Part shown: positions 1 through 9,836 of the stretch, piece by piece
Position numbering within the stretch: the stretch's first letter is position 1
Layout of the letters: each line of letters starts with the position of its first letter
Origin: Bacteroidota bacterium
GTDB lineage: Bacteria; Bacteroidota; Bacteroidia; Cytophagales; Cyclobacteriaceae
NCBI GenBank assembly: GCA_016866235.1
Contig: VGMW01000004.1
Span: 62,001 to 126,000, forward strand
Direction: 5' to 3'
Length of the DNA stretch: 64,000 nucleotides
The notes under the pieces: generated by a model
Databases searched by the model: none
Told to the model about the DNA's origin: nothing
The model's input: only the letters and a program-made list of their open reading frames with translations
Position numbers and translations under genes: made by a program

Positions 1-159
1 ACGGCCTGGAACCTTTGCATTGAACTGATGAACCATGGGTTGCTGGCTAAGCCAACGCACGGAAACATCATCCGACTGGCGCCACCACTGGTGATCACAA
101 CAGAAGAAATGGATCAAAGTTGCTCGATCATTGAAAAATGTGTTCTCGGTTTCCGTTAA
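1..159 (+). CDS. rocD: C-terminal fragment of an aminotransferase, probably ornithine--oxo-acid transaminase
   Basis: Frame 1 is open from the window edge to TAA at 157-159: [52 protein letters not shown]. Resembles the C-terminus of class III aminotransferases ([14 protein letters not shown]). Confidence 0.6.
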   Translation, partial: TAWNLCIELMNHGLLAKPTHGNIIRLAPPLVITTEEMDQSCSIIEKCVLGFR

Positions 160-1959
160 TTGCGGATCCGTTTTGAATTGGAAAAGGAAAAAGTAAGTAG
201 CGGAAACATTATAGACCTCAGGGTGCTTCGACGCATTCTGGGATTTGTTGCTCCATACAAAAGCCGGTTCTTCAGCATTATTTTTCTTACCGTTTTATTA
301 GGGATCCTAGGACCATTGCGTCCATTGCTGATTCAATACACCCTTGACAACCATGTAGCCGCAGGTGATTTCAGCGGGATGACTACGGTAATGTTGTGGT
401 TGCTCGTACTGCTGGTCTTTCAGTCCATTGCACAATACAGCCACACTTATCTTTCAGGCAGGGTTGGTCAGTTTGTGATTCGTGACATTCGGGTAAGGCT
501 TTACAACCACCTGGTTAACCTCAGGCTTAAGTTTTTTGATAACACGCCTATAGGAAGGCTGGTGACCAGAACCATTTCGGATGTAGAGAGCCTGGCAGAT
601 GTGTTCAGCGAAGGCCTTGCCGCCATGGCCGGTGACCTGCTTCAAATAATTTTTATTCTGGGTTTCATGTTCTGGACGGATTGGCGTCTGGCGCTGGTCA
701 GCCTCTCGACGGTTCCCTTCATGCTTTTGGCTACGTACATTTTCAAGGAACGGATCAAAGTAGCTTTCAATGACGTCAGAAATGCAGTAGCCAATCTGAA
801 CACATTTGTACAAGAGCACATCACCGGCATGATCATCGTGCAATTGTTTGCCTCTGAAAAGCGGGAGTATGAAAAATTTAAACAGCTCAACAAAGAACAC
901 CTTCATTCAAATTTGAAAAGTGTTTTGTACTACTCCGTCTATTACCCGGTTGCAGAAATAATCAGTGCCATGGGCATTGGATTGTTAATGTGGTATGGCG
1001 CACAAAGTGCCCTGAATCCGGAAGTCACTGGCGTTACCGTGGGAACCCTTACGGCGTTCATCATGTACATCCAGATGTTTTTCCGACCCATCCGTATGAT
1101 TGCAGACCGGTACAATACCCTTCAAATGGGGATCGTGAGCACGTCAAGAATCATTAACCTGTTGGACAACCAGGAAGACGTTTCGGAGGATGGCAACTCT
1201 GATCCGGGTAAAATATCAGGAGACATCAGGTTTAAGCACGTTTGGTTTGCCTATAAGGATGAGGACTTCGTACTCAAAAACATCAGCTTTCATTTAAAGC
1301 CTGGACAAACTTTTGCATTGGTTGGCGCTACCGGATCAGGCAAATCCTCCATCGTGAATTTGATCAATCGATTCTATGACGTGGTGCAGGGTGAGATTGA
1401 GGTTGATGGAAAGAGCATCAGGGAATTTAAAGTAGCCGCGCTCAGAAGAAATATTGGAATGGTATTGCAGGATGTTTTTCTTTTTAGCGATACCATTAGA
1501 AACAACATCGCCTTAAATGATCCAGCCGTCACAGACGACATGATCCTTCGCGCAGCTGAACTGGTGGGTGCAAAAAAATTTATCGAACGACTTCCCGGCG
1601 GACTGGATTACAATGTCATGGAGCGCGGCGCTACATTATCGGTTGGTCAGCGGCAATTGCTCTCCTTCATTCGTGCGATGGTATACGATCCTTCCGTTCT
1701 CATTCTGGATGAAGCCACCTCGTCGGTGGATCAGGAAACAGAAGAAATGATCCAGCAGGCCATAGGAAAAATGATGGCAAACCGATCCTCCATCGTCATT
1801 GCTCACCGGCTCAGCACCATTCAGAAAGCCGATCAAATAATGGTGCTTGATAAGGGAGAAATCAAGGAAATGGGCACCCATTCAGAATTATTGCAATTGA
1901 ATGGCTTTTACGCTCAACTCCATAAGTTACAATACCGCCATACCACCAAACAGGATTAA
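160..1959 (+). CDS. ABC transporter, fused transmembrane and ATP-binding domains (MsbA/MdlB-like exporter)
   Basis: 599 aa ORF with Walker A (GATGSGKSS), signature (LSVGQRQLL), Walker B (VLILDEATSSVD); six-TM exporter N-terminus; TTG start. Confidence 0.9.
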   Translation: MRIRFELEKEKVSSGNIIDLRVLRRILGFVAPYKSRFFSIIFLTVLLGILGPLRPLLIQYTLDNHVAAGDFSGMTTVMLWLLVLLVFQSIAQYSHTYLSGRVGQFVIRDIRVRLYNHLVNLRLKFFDNTPIGRLVTRTISDVESLADVFSEGLAAMAGDLLQIIFILGFMFWTDWRLALVSLSTVPFMLLATYIFKERIKVAFNDVRNAVANLNTFVQEHITGMIIVQLFASEKREYEKFKQLNKEHLHSNLKSVLYYSVYYPVAEIISAMGIGLLMWYGAQSALNPEVTGVTVGTLTAFIMYIQMFFRPIRMIADRYNTLQMGIVSTSRIINLLDNQEDVSEDGNSDPGKISGDIRFKHVWFAYKDEDFVLKNISFHLKPGQTFALVGATGSGKSSIVNLINRFYDVVQGEIEVDGKSIREFKVAALRRNIGMVLQDVFLFSDTIRNNIALNDPAVTDDMILRAAELVGAKKFIERLPGGLDYNVMERGATLSVGQRQLLSFIRAMVYDPSVLILDEATSSVDQETEEMIQQAIGKMMANRSSIVIAHRLSTIQKADQIMVLDKGEIKEMGTHSELLQLNGFYAQLHKLQYRHTTKQD

Positions 1960-1972
1960 TCAGCAACCATAG

Positions 1973-2002
1973 TTGGGTTATCGGGCATTTCGTATAGCTT
2001 TG
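1973..2002 (+). promoter_or_regulatory. Bacteroidota-type promoter for guaB
   Basis: -33 TTG (1973-1975), 19 nt spacer, -7 TAGCTTTG (1995-2002), matching TTG-N19-TAnnTTTG; 34 nt before the guaB ATG. Confidence 0.65.
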
Positions 2003-2036
2003 CCCGGCAAATAATAGTTCGTAAACATTATTTGCT

Positions 2037-3509
2037 ATGGCGTTAGACTCTTCAAAATTTCTCTTCAAGGCACTCACGTACGATGATGTTCTTCTCGTAC
2101 CGGCCTACTCTGAGGTTTTACCTCGGGAAACAGACATCACAGGCTCTTTAACTCCGGGGATCAAACTCAATATTCCCATTGTTTCTGCCGCTATGGATAC
2201 GGTGACAGAAGCCCAGCTGGCCATCGCTATGGCATTGGAAGGCGGCCTAGGATTTATCCATAAGAACATGACCATTCAACAACAAACCGAACAGGTCAGA
2301 AAAGTTAAACGCTCTCAAAGTGGACTTATCCTTGATCCGGTGACGCTGAAAATTGGTGCTACCGTTCGGGATGCTGAAAAAATTATGCGGGAATTCAAAA
2401 TTGGTGGAATTCCTGTAATCGATGGTCAGGGAAAATTATTGGGCATCATTACGAACAGGGATCTGCGGTTTCAAAAAAATATGTCAACGCCGGTAGAAGA
2501 CATCATGACCCGCGAAAACATTATCACCGCTCCCGAAGGAATCACACTGGAAAAAGCTGAAGTCCTTCTTCAGAAATATAAAATTGAAAAACTACCCATC
2601 GTCAATAAGAAGGGCAAACTCACCGGCCTGATCACCTACAAAGACATTCAAAAAAAGAAGAACAAACCGATTGCCTGTCACGATGAATTCGGAAGGCTGA
2701 GGGCAGGCGCAGCGGTAGGTGTAACCCCTGACATCCTGGAACGGATTGAATCACTCAGATCTGCAGGTGTAGATATTATTAGTATCGACACGGCTCACGG
2801 TCACTCTAAAGGTGTGATCGACGCTGCCAAGCGTGTCCGAAAAAAATTCCCTGACCTTGAGCTGGTCGTAGGAAATATTGCGACAGGTGAAGCGGCTAAA
2901 GCGTTGGCCAAAGCTGGCGCAAATGCAGTTAAGGTTGGCGTTGGTCCCGGTAGCATTTGTACAACCCGGGTTGTTGCAGGCGTTGGTCTTCCGCAACTCT
3001 CCGCCGTATACGAAGCCGCCAAGGCCCTTAAGTCATCCGGAACAAGAGTGATCGCAGACGGTGGAATCAGATTTTCTGGAGACATCGTCAAGGCAATCGC
3101 TGCAGGAGCAGATTGCGTAATGGTGGGATCGTTACTAGCCGGAACAGAGGAGGCGCCAGGAGAGGTGATTCTGTACGAAGGCAGAAAATTTAAATCATAC
3201 CGTGGCATGGGTTCATTGGAGGCCATGGAAGATGGATCGAAAGACCGCTATTTCCAGGATGCTGAAGAGGACATCAAGAAACTGGTGCCTGAGGGAATTT
3301 CCGGCAGAGTACCATTTAAAGGAAGTGTAGCCGAAATATTGTATCAGATGGTCGGTGGCTTGCGTGCCGGCATGGGATATTGCGGTGCTAAAAATATTGA
3401 AGCGCTGAAAAAAGCGAGATTCGTTGAGATCACTTCTGCGGGCGCACACGAGAGCCATCCACACGATGTAACCATCACCAAAGAAGCACCGAACTACAGC
3501 AGAAAGTAG
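2037..3509 (+). CDS. guaB: IMP dehydrogenase
   Basis: 490 aa; CBS pair and catalytic loop [55 protein letters not shown]. Confidence 0.97.
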   Translation: MALDSSKFLFKALTYDDVLLVPAYSEVLPRETDITGSLTPGIKLNIPIVSAAMDTVTEAQLAIAMALEGGLGFIHKNMTIQQQTEQVRKVKRSQSGLILDPVTLKIGATVRDAEKIMREFKIGGIPVIDGQGKLLGIITNRDLRFQKNMSTPVEDIMTRENIITAPEGITLEKAEVLLQKYKIEKLPIVNKKGKLTGLITYKDIQKKKNKPIACHDEFGRLRAGAAVGVTPDILERIESLRSAGVDIISIDTAHGHSKGVIDAAKRVRKKFPDLELVVGNIATGEAAKALAKAGANAVKVGVGPGSICTTRVVAGVGLPQLSAVYEAAKALKSSGTRVIADGGIRFSGDIVKAIAAGADCVMVGSLLAGTEEAPGEVILYEGRKFKSYRGMGSLEAMEDGSKDRYFQDAEEDIKKLVPEGISGRVPFKGSVAEILYQMVGGLRAGMGYCGAKNIEALKKARFVEITSAGAHESHPHDVTITKEAPNYSRK

Positions 3510-3576
3510 GGCCAACCTCCTTTTCAGCCGCTTATTGGCTTTTGGCTAAATTTGCCGTCCACTTAATCACAAACGC

Positions 3577-5667
3577 CTGAAGAAAAAGGCGATCATAAGG
3601 CTCATTGTCGTGTTTTCCGTCCTGATCTGGCTGACCATGGTCTTTGCGGATTTCACTGTGCTGTTCAGCGACCTGCGACAGGTGAGACCTGATGTCCCTG
3701 CCAGGCTCCCGAATTTTTTACTTGATCTGTTTATTCTAAGTCTGTTTATTTTTTACCGACTGAGAATTGAAAAAGATGAGTCGCTTGATTTTTCTGAGTT
3801 GTTGTGGAAAGTTTTTGCCGTCGGCCTGATCGCCACGCTCTTTTCACTGGCAACCCGTCTGATCATATTTTTTACCGGTACCTCTGCAATTTCCTCCAAC
3901 ATACTTTTCAACTACCTGATTTATCAGGTCAACTTTTCATTGTTGCTCGGTTTTTTGATGACAGCACTGGTGGTTTGGAAAAGACTGATCACGTATCAGC
4001 GCACCAAGTGGGTGGTACAGCTGTGGGCATTTTTTGAACTGACCCTGCTGGCAGTATTGGTACATGACAGTCTCGGCTTTGGACTGGACAACTGGATTCT
4101 GATCCCACTGAGTGTACTGGCATTAATGATGATCGTTGCATTAAGTGTAAGCATGAAATGGGTGGCTTACCTGAATTTCAGACAGAAACTCACCGCGTTG
4201 CTGCTAATTCTGTTGGTCACATTTTACCTGGCCTACTTTGCTTTTACTGTTACCACCTTTTCAGGAATTGTTTCAGCGGTTTCAGTAGCGTTTCTAAGAT
4301 TCGATGTACACGTTTTTAATCTTGCGTTGTTCCTGTTTGTAACGGTTTACGGAATACTTTCTTTTCTGGTAATCCTGTTCAATCTTCCCACTTCATCGGC
4401 CTTCGAGCAGAAACTTGAGGAAACCTTGCAGTTTCAACGAATAAGTCAGTCCATTCAAACTGAAAAAAGTGAGAAAAGTGTTTACCGGATTCTTCTGGAG
4501 AGCTCACTGAAAAGTGTTTCTGCCGATGCAGGTTGGATTGAGTTTAAGGATAAGCGGGAATCAGAAGTTTTCTTGCAAATCGAGGCTACTGAGCTGGAAC
4601 AGATTCGGGCCGGACTGAATGAAAAAAATATTTCACTGGTAACAGAAAGCGGAACCTTTCAGAAGGTTGCAATAAGTCGGAAAATTGGAAAGTCAGCGCT
4701 TTCGTTTCGATCGATGCTAATAGTACCAGTAAGGGTAAAAGGTGAATTACTCTGCTCTTTATGTCTTTTGAAGGAATTGCCAGATGGATTTACGGTCGAA
4801 ATGATTCAGTTGGCCACCACCTTTGCCAACCAGGCCGGAATTTCCGTTGAAAATTTCAGACTTATGGAGGAGGTGGTTCAGGGCGAACGCTATAAGGAGG
4901 AGCTTAAAATCGCCCGATCCGTACAACAAAGTCTATTGCCCGCGGTTCTGGAGCAGGATGCCCAATTTGAAGTAGTCGCCTTCTCGGCTTCAGCAGATGA
5001 GGTGGGTGGTGACTATTACGATTCGCTCCGAATCAACGAACACGAAATTGCAGCAATCATTGCCGACGTTTCAGGAAAAGGGACCACCGCAGCCTTTCAT
5101 ATGTCACAGATGAAAGGAATCTTTCACAGCCTGGCACGTAGCCTAGGTAATCCTGTTCACTTTCTACAGGAAGCAAACCGCGCGCTGGTACACTGCCTTG
5201 AAAAGGGGTCATTTATTTCAGCCGTTTACATCCGAATTGATAGCAAGGCCAAAAAGATTGTTTACGCAAGAGCAGGACATTGCCCGGTCCTGGTGTACCA
5301 AAAGCAATCCGGCAGTGCAAAATTTCTTACCGACCGGGGCGCAGCCCTGGGAATGGTGAGAAATTCAACCTACGATGGTATGGTAGAGGGTAAGGAGCTT
5401 GGATTTAAACCGGGCGACATCATGCTGTTGTACACCGATGGCATTACCGAAGCCAGAAGTCCAAAAGGAGAAGAGTTCGGATACGAAAGACTTAGCGAGG
5501 CACTTCGACAAGCTGCCTCATTGGACGGGGCAGGTATCCGTGCCTTCATCCTGGACAAATTATACGCATTCACAGAACAAAAAGGACTACTCGATGATTA
5601 TACCATGCTGATCATCCGGTTCAAGGACAACCCTACAACCACAACCAACGTATTATCCACCCCCTGA
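3577..5667 (+). CDS. Membrane-anchored SpoIIE/RsbU-type PP2C phosphatase with GAF-like domain
   Basis: Multi-TM N-terminus, GAF-like middle, PP2C C-terminus (GGDYYD, IADVSGKGTTAAFHM, LYTDGITEAR). ORF track starts at GTG 3610; an in-frame CTG at 3577 gives the more typical MKKKAIIRLIVVFSVLIW. Confidence 0.88.
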   Translation: MKKKAIIRLIVVFSVLIWLTMVFADFTVLFSDLRQVRPDVPARLPNFLLDLFILSLFIFYRLRIEKDESLDFSELLWKVFAVGLIATLFSLATRLIIFFTGTSAISSNILFNYLIYQVNFSLLLGFLMTALVVWKRLITYQRTKWVVQLWAFFELTLLAVLVHDSLGFGLDNWILIPLSVLALMMIVALSVSMKWVAYLNFRQKLTALLLILLVTFYLAYFAFTVTTFSGIVSAVSVAFLRFDVHVFNLALFLFVTVYGILSFLVILFNLPTSSAFEQKLEETLQFQRISQSIQTEKSEKSVYRILLESSLKSVSADAGWIEFKDKRESEVFLQIEATELEQIRAGLNEKNISLVTESGTFQKVAISRKIGKSALSFRSMLIVPVRVKGELLCSLCLLKELPDGFTVEMIQLATTFANQAGISVENFRLMEEVVQGERYKEELKIARSVQQSLLPAVLEQDAQFEVVAFSASADEVGGDYYDSLRINEHEIAAIIADVSGKGTTAAFHMSQMKGIFHSLARSLGNPVHFLQEANRALVHCLEKGSFISAVYIRIDSKAKKIVYARAGHCPVLVYQKQSGSAKFLTDRGAALGMVRNSTYDGMVEGKELGFKPGDIMLLYTDGITEARSPKGEEFGYERLSEALRQAASLDGAGIRAFILDKLYAFTEQKGLLDDYTMLIIRFKDNPTTTTNVLSTP

Positions 5668-5677
5668 AAAATTACTT

Positions 5678-6022
5678 ATGCCAGACATTCACCACAACCA
5701 GGAAAACAACCTTCAGGTGTTGACCATTTCAGGAGAAATCGACGCCTCTTCCTCCATTGATCTGGATCAGGCAATTGCACGTTGTTTGACTGAAAGCAAA
5801 AATGATCTGCTCATAGATTGTACAGCACTAAACTACATTTCATCGGCTGGTCTTGGAGTATTTATGTCCTACGTCGAGGAGTTTAAAAATCGCCAATCAA
5901 GAATGATCATCTTTGGATTGAACCCAAGGGTTGCGCATACGTTCAGCCTCCTGGGGCTGTCAGATCTTCTTACCGTTGCCGAAAATCGCACAGAGGCTGA
6001 AAAAATCCTGAATGAAGCGTAG
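5678..6022 (+). CDS. STAS-domain anti-sigma factor antagonist (RsbV/SpoIIAA-like)
   Basis: 114 aa; STAS motif LLIDCTALNYISSAGLGVFMSYVEE. Confidence 0.9.
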   Translation: MPDIHHNQENNLQVLTISGEIDASSSIDLDQAIARCLTESKNDLLIDCTALNYISSAGLGVFMSYVEEFKNRQSRMIIFGLNPRVAHTFSLLGLSDLLTVAENRTEAEKILNEA

Positions 6023-6425
6023 ACACACCATAGCGTGCAGTCTTTCGAACCTGAAAGGGGTCAGGGATTTTATCCGTGAATCAATTTCGGAACAGGTGAC
6101 CAACAACATTACCTCAGAAGATGTGGTACTGGCTCTGGATGAAATGTGTTCCAATCTGATGATTCATGCCCACCAGTGTAATCCCGATCACACCATTGAA
6201 CTTATGCTGGATACCACCAACCCAAATTGTTTGGTGGTCGAAATCACAGACGACGGAAATGCTTTTGACATCAATGCATTCAGGGAGCCGGAACTAAACA
6301 ACCTGGTCAATGAAAAGAGAAAAGGTGGATTGGGGATCAGGCTGGTTAAATCCATTATGGATTCCATCGAGTACTTTGAGCGAAACGGCGCCAAAGTTTG
6401 CCGGCTCACCAAAAAGATTCAGTAG
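6012..6425 (+). CDS. RsbW-like ATP-binding serine kinase (HATPase_c)
   Basis: 137 aa; N-box LALDEMCSNLMIHA and EITDDGNAFD, KGGLGIRLVKSIMD; start overlaps the STAS gene by 11 nt. Confidence 0.9.
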   Translation: MKRRHTIACSLSNLKGVRDFIRESISEQVTNNITSEDVVLALDEMCSNLMIHAHQCNPDHTIELMLDTTNPNCLVVEITDDGNAFDINAFREPELNNLVNEKRKGGLGIRLVKSIMDSIEYFERNGAKVCRLTKKIQ

Positions 6426-8491
6426 GCACCAAGATATTTCCGCGTGAACCACTCGATCGACGCCAAAAGAATAAGGGCAAGCAACAAATACTTTAGCTCG
6501 ATCAAAGGCTGAAAAGACTGGTCAGCATCCAGTAGCGCTGGAGGCACTTCAGCAGTAAGCGGCTTCAAAATCTGACTCTCAGATTCATCCAATCTCGAGA
6601 AAATCCCGCCAGATTGCGTTGCAACCGAGCGCATCAAAGTGAAGTCTGCAGTTAAATCCTGTAACTCCAGATTTTTTTTCTGCACAGTGAAGGTGCCCTG
6701 ATCTTTTTCGGTTAACTGTTTTCTTTTTAGGACAGCGGTATAATTATAAACACCCTCTGGTAAACTAACCGATAAGGTGCTCTGACCTGGTTCAGGTGTA
6801 ATAGAAAAATTCTGCGTTTTGCCATTTTCATCCTGAATAGAAATGCTGACAGGAAATCCAAATACCGGGCGATAGACGTCATCATAAATCTGAGCTTCCA
6901 ACATCGCAGGAGCAGCCTCATCAAATTCCTTTTCTATGGGAAACACCCGGAACTTCCGCTTATCTTCGGTTGTACTCAAATATTGAATTGTTTTAAATAT
7001 TAAATCATCAACAGCCTCGTGCTTTTCGTGGAGATCAAATTCCCGCATCCGCCACCGCCAGATTCCCTCGCCAGCCAGAAATCCATACCTGGTATCATTT
7101 CGTTCAAAAAAGAATAATAAAGGTCTACCGGTCGCTACCGATCCCACCCGTTGACTCAACAACGTACTCGTTTCAGCCGGAACGGTGATTTTGCCAAATG
7201 GAGAAACCAGGGGTGGAAGTTTAGGAAGCATGTCTACCAATGCCTGCTCCGGTCGAAAGAATTCAAATTCGGATTGCAGTACTCCAAATGTTTCATCCCA
7301 TTGCCTTCCGCTTTCAAAGACAACCGGAATGGACAGCTGTTGAAAAGCAGAAAATTCAGATTGCTGTCCTGTAATAAAAAGGATAGGCGTTTTATTTGAA
7401 ATTGCAGCCGCAACCAATGACCGGGTTTTATTTTGATTATCGGGGGCCTGGTGTAACACAACTAAATCCGCGCCACCTTTTTTCAAAACTTCCGGTGAGG
7501 CCTCAACAACACCGGGAATGTGCAGAATGAATTCATACCGTTCATTTTTCAGGACAACATCGCGTAAAGCTCCAATATCGGGATGTGGCGAGGCGGCGAT
7601 GGTTAAAATATTTTTCTTCCCTTCTACCACTTCAATGAAAACAGATGCTCGGTTGTTTAATAAATTTTGTTCACCTACAACTCCAGAAACAGTAACATCA
7701 TAACGACTGATGCCTGGGTCATTGGCTTCGAGCTCAAAATCAGTCGTAATAAAATTTCTGCCTGACTTTAATGGCTTGGTCATGCGCACCACCACTTTGC
7801 CTTTATGCTGAATGGTTACAATACAATTTCCTGCCTCTACATTTTGGGCCAGTATTTCTGCTTTGAGCGGGAATTTGTTACCCTGATAAACAATTCTGTT
7901 GCTGATCACCGATTTTACCTGCAAGTCCTTTTTGACCAATGTATCGCCCAGGCCAACCGTATGAACCGGCACGGTGAAAGCAGCATTAACCGGTGACATT
8001 CCAGAGTTGTAAACACCATCAGAAAAAAGCACGATGGAAGAAAGGTTCTCCGTAGCAAATTCTTGTTGAGCAATGCGAATGGATCCTGCCAGATCAGACT
8101 TGCCAGCATTAAAAGCTACGGGATCGCTCACTCCATCAAGGCCCCTCACCGCAACAGCATATCCAGCTTTTTCCAAATCACTTTTGAATTGAGTCACTTT
8201 CTTAATTAATCCAGTACCAACAGCACTGTCAGAGGCGGTAATCGATGATGAATTATCCTGAAGCAAAACCACCAGCGGCTTAATTTTTTTGCGATTAAAG
8301 AATGAAACCACAGGTCCAAGCAGCAAAAACGAAACAATAAAAAGCAGCAGAAAGCGAATTAACATGAGGGGCTTGCTGACGTCCTTACCCCAAAAAAAAC
8401 TTTTGTGATAGAGCAACCAGGAAAAAAATCCAGCTGAAATCAAACACAACGGCACCAACCATAAAGATTCCTCCAATACCATCTGCTGCAT
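6419..8491 (-). CDS. Membrane-anchored VWA-like protein (Bat-like, function unknown)
   Basis: 690 aa; N-terminal TMs, VWA-like LVVLLQDNSSSITASDS...SSIVLFSDGVYNSG, C-terminal TM ALILLASIEWFTRKYLGAY. Confidence 0.7.
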   Translation of the reverse strand: MQQMVLEESLWLVPLCLISAGFFSWLLYHKSFFWGKDVSKPLMLIRFLLLFIVSFLLLGPVVSFFNRKKIKPLVVLLQDNSSSITASDSAVGTGLIKKVTQFKSDLEKAGYAVAVRGLDGVSDPVAFNAGKSDLAGSIRIAQQEFATENLSSIVLFSDGVYNSGMSPVNAAFTVPVHTVGLGDTLVKKDLQVKSVISNRIVYQGNKFPLKAEILAQNVEAGNCIVTIQHKGKVVVRMTKPLKSGRNFITTDFELEANDPGISRYDVTVSGVVGEQNLLNNRASVFIEVVEGKKNILTIAASPHPDIGALRDVVLKNERYEFILHIPGVVEASPEVLKKGGADLVVLHQAPDNQNKTRSLVAAAISNKTPILFITGQQSEFSAFQQLSIPVVFESGRQWDETFGVLQSEFEFFRPEQALVDMLPKLPPLVSPFGKITVPAETSTLLSQRVGSVATGRPLLFFFERNDTRYGFLAGEGIWRWRMREFDLHEKHEAVDDLIFKTIQYLSTTEDKRKFRVFPIEKEFDEAAPAMLEAQIYDDVYRPVFGFPVSISIQDENGKTQNFSITPEPGQSTLSVSLPEGVYNYTAVLKRKQLTEKDQGTFTVQKKNLELQDLTADFTLMRSVATQSGGIFSRLDESESQILKPLTAEVPPALLDADQSFQPLIELKYLLLALILLASIEWFTRKYLGAY

Positions 8492-8513
8492 GCGCTTCAG
8501 TTACTTTTCCAGA

Positions 8514-9782
8514 TCAGTAATTATAACGGTCTTTCCACAATCGACGAAGATGTTGTCTGAATTCCTCTTCCCTTGGATTATTTCCAGGTTCATAAAAAAC
8601 CATACCGCGCAATGCCTCCGGAAGGAAATCCATTTCAGCAAAATTACCAGGATGCGCATGTGCATATTGGTACCCCTTTCCGTAACCAAGGTCTTTCATT
8701 AAACCGGTTGGTGCATTGCGGATCGACATCGGAACGGGCAAGTCACCTTTCTCTCGTACCACATTCAAGGCCTGATCAATTGCCAAATAGCTTGCATTGC
8801 TTTTCGGTGAACAAGCAAGATAAACTGCGCACTGAGCCAGAATTATCCTCGCCTCAGGATAACCAATAACATCAACAGCCTGGAAAGTATTGGACGCCAT
8901 CACCAGTGCGGTAGGATTCGCGTTTCCAATATCTTCAGAGGCAAGAATGATCATTCGTCGCGCAATAAACCGAACATCTTCACCACCTTCAATCATCCTG
9001 GCCAGGTAATACAATGCTGCATTGGGATCACTGCCTCTAACCGATTTAATAAACGCCGAAATGATGTCATAATGCTGTTCACCGCTTTTGTCATAGGCAG
9101 TGGTTCGCTGTTGTGCAACCCTTACCACCATATCATCAGTAACCTCTACCAAATCATCGGGTGTATCAGTGATTAACTCCAGTAGATTCAAAAGCTTCCG
9201 GGCATCACCACCTGCAATATTGAAGAGTGCATGGGTCTCTTTGATCAACACTTTCTTTTTACACAAAACCTCATCACGCACCATGGCCTGATCCACCAGC
9301 TGCCTTAAATGATCCTCGGTAAGCGGATTAAGGGTGTACACCTGGCAACGCGACAACAAGGCTCGGTTTACTTCAAAAGATGGATTTTCGGTGGTTGCAC
9401 CGATCATCACTATAATCCCTTTCTCAATGGCCCCCAACAGCGCGTCCTGCTGACCTTTATTAAAACGATGGATTTCATCAATGAATAAAATAGCCTTTCC
9501 CGAACCCTTTGCCTTTTCAATAACCTCACGAACATCTTTCACACCAGACTGAATGGCGCTCAGGCTATAAAAAGGTTTCTTTACCTCATGAGCAATAATG
9601 TTGGCAATGGTGGTTTTGCCAACACCCGGTGGGCCCCAAAGGATCATAGAAGGAATCACACCTGCCTTCACTGCACGCCTGATTACACCTTCTGGCCCGG
9701 TCAAATGCTCCTGACCAATCAGATCGTCCAGGCCCTTCGGCCTCATTCGTTCTGCCAACGGAAGACTTTGAAAAAGATTCAC
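8514..9782 (-). CDS. rarA: Replication-associated recombination protein A (AAA+ ATPase)
   Basis: RMRPKGLDDLIGQEHL, WGPPGVGKTTIANIIA, FIDEIHRFNKGQQDALL; GTG start. Confidence 0.95.
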   Translation of the reverse strand: MNLFQSLPLAERMRPKGLDDLIGQEHLTGPEGVIRRAVKAGVIPSMILWGPPGVGKTTIANIIAHEVKKPFYSLSAIQSGVKDVREVIEKAKGSGKAILFIDEIHRFNKGQQDALLGAIEKGIIVMIGATTENPSFEVNRALLSRCQVYTLNPLTEDHLRQLVDQAMVRDEVLCKKKVLIKETHALFNIAGGDARKLLNLLELITDTPDDLVEVTDDMVVRVAQQRTTAYDKSGEQHYDIISAFIKSVRGSDPNAALYYLARMIEGGEDVRFIARRMIILASEDIGNANPTALVMASNTFQAVDVIGYPEARIILAQCAVYLACSPKSNASYLAIDQALNVVREKGDLPVPMSIRNAPTGLMKDLGYGKGYQYAHAHPGNFAEMDFLPEALRGMVFYEPGNNPREEEFRQHLRRLWKDRYNY

Positions 9783-9836
9783 CGGATATTCCTGTTGAAT
9801 GAATGCAAGGTAAGGTTGTGTTGTAAATAATTCAGG

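Noticed and set aside
454-906. 150-aa minus ORF opposite the ABC transporter
   Set aside because: Lies antisense to a conserved domain; composition mirrors the coding strand; no recognisable family.
2801-3226. 141-aa minus ORF inside guaB
   Set aside because: Antisense shadow ORF over the highly conserved IMPDH catalytic region.
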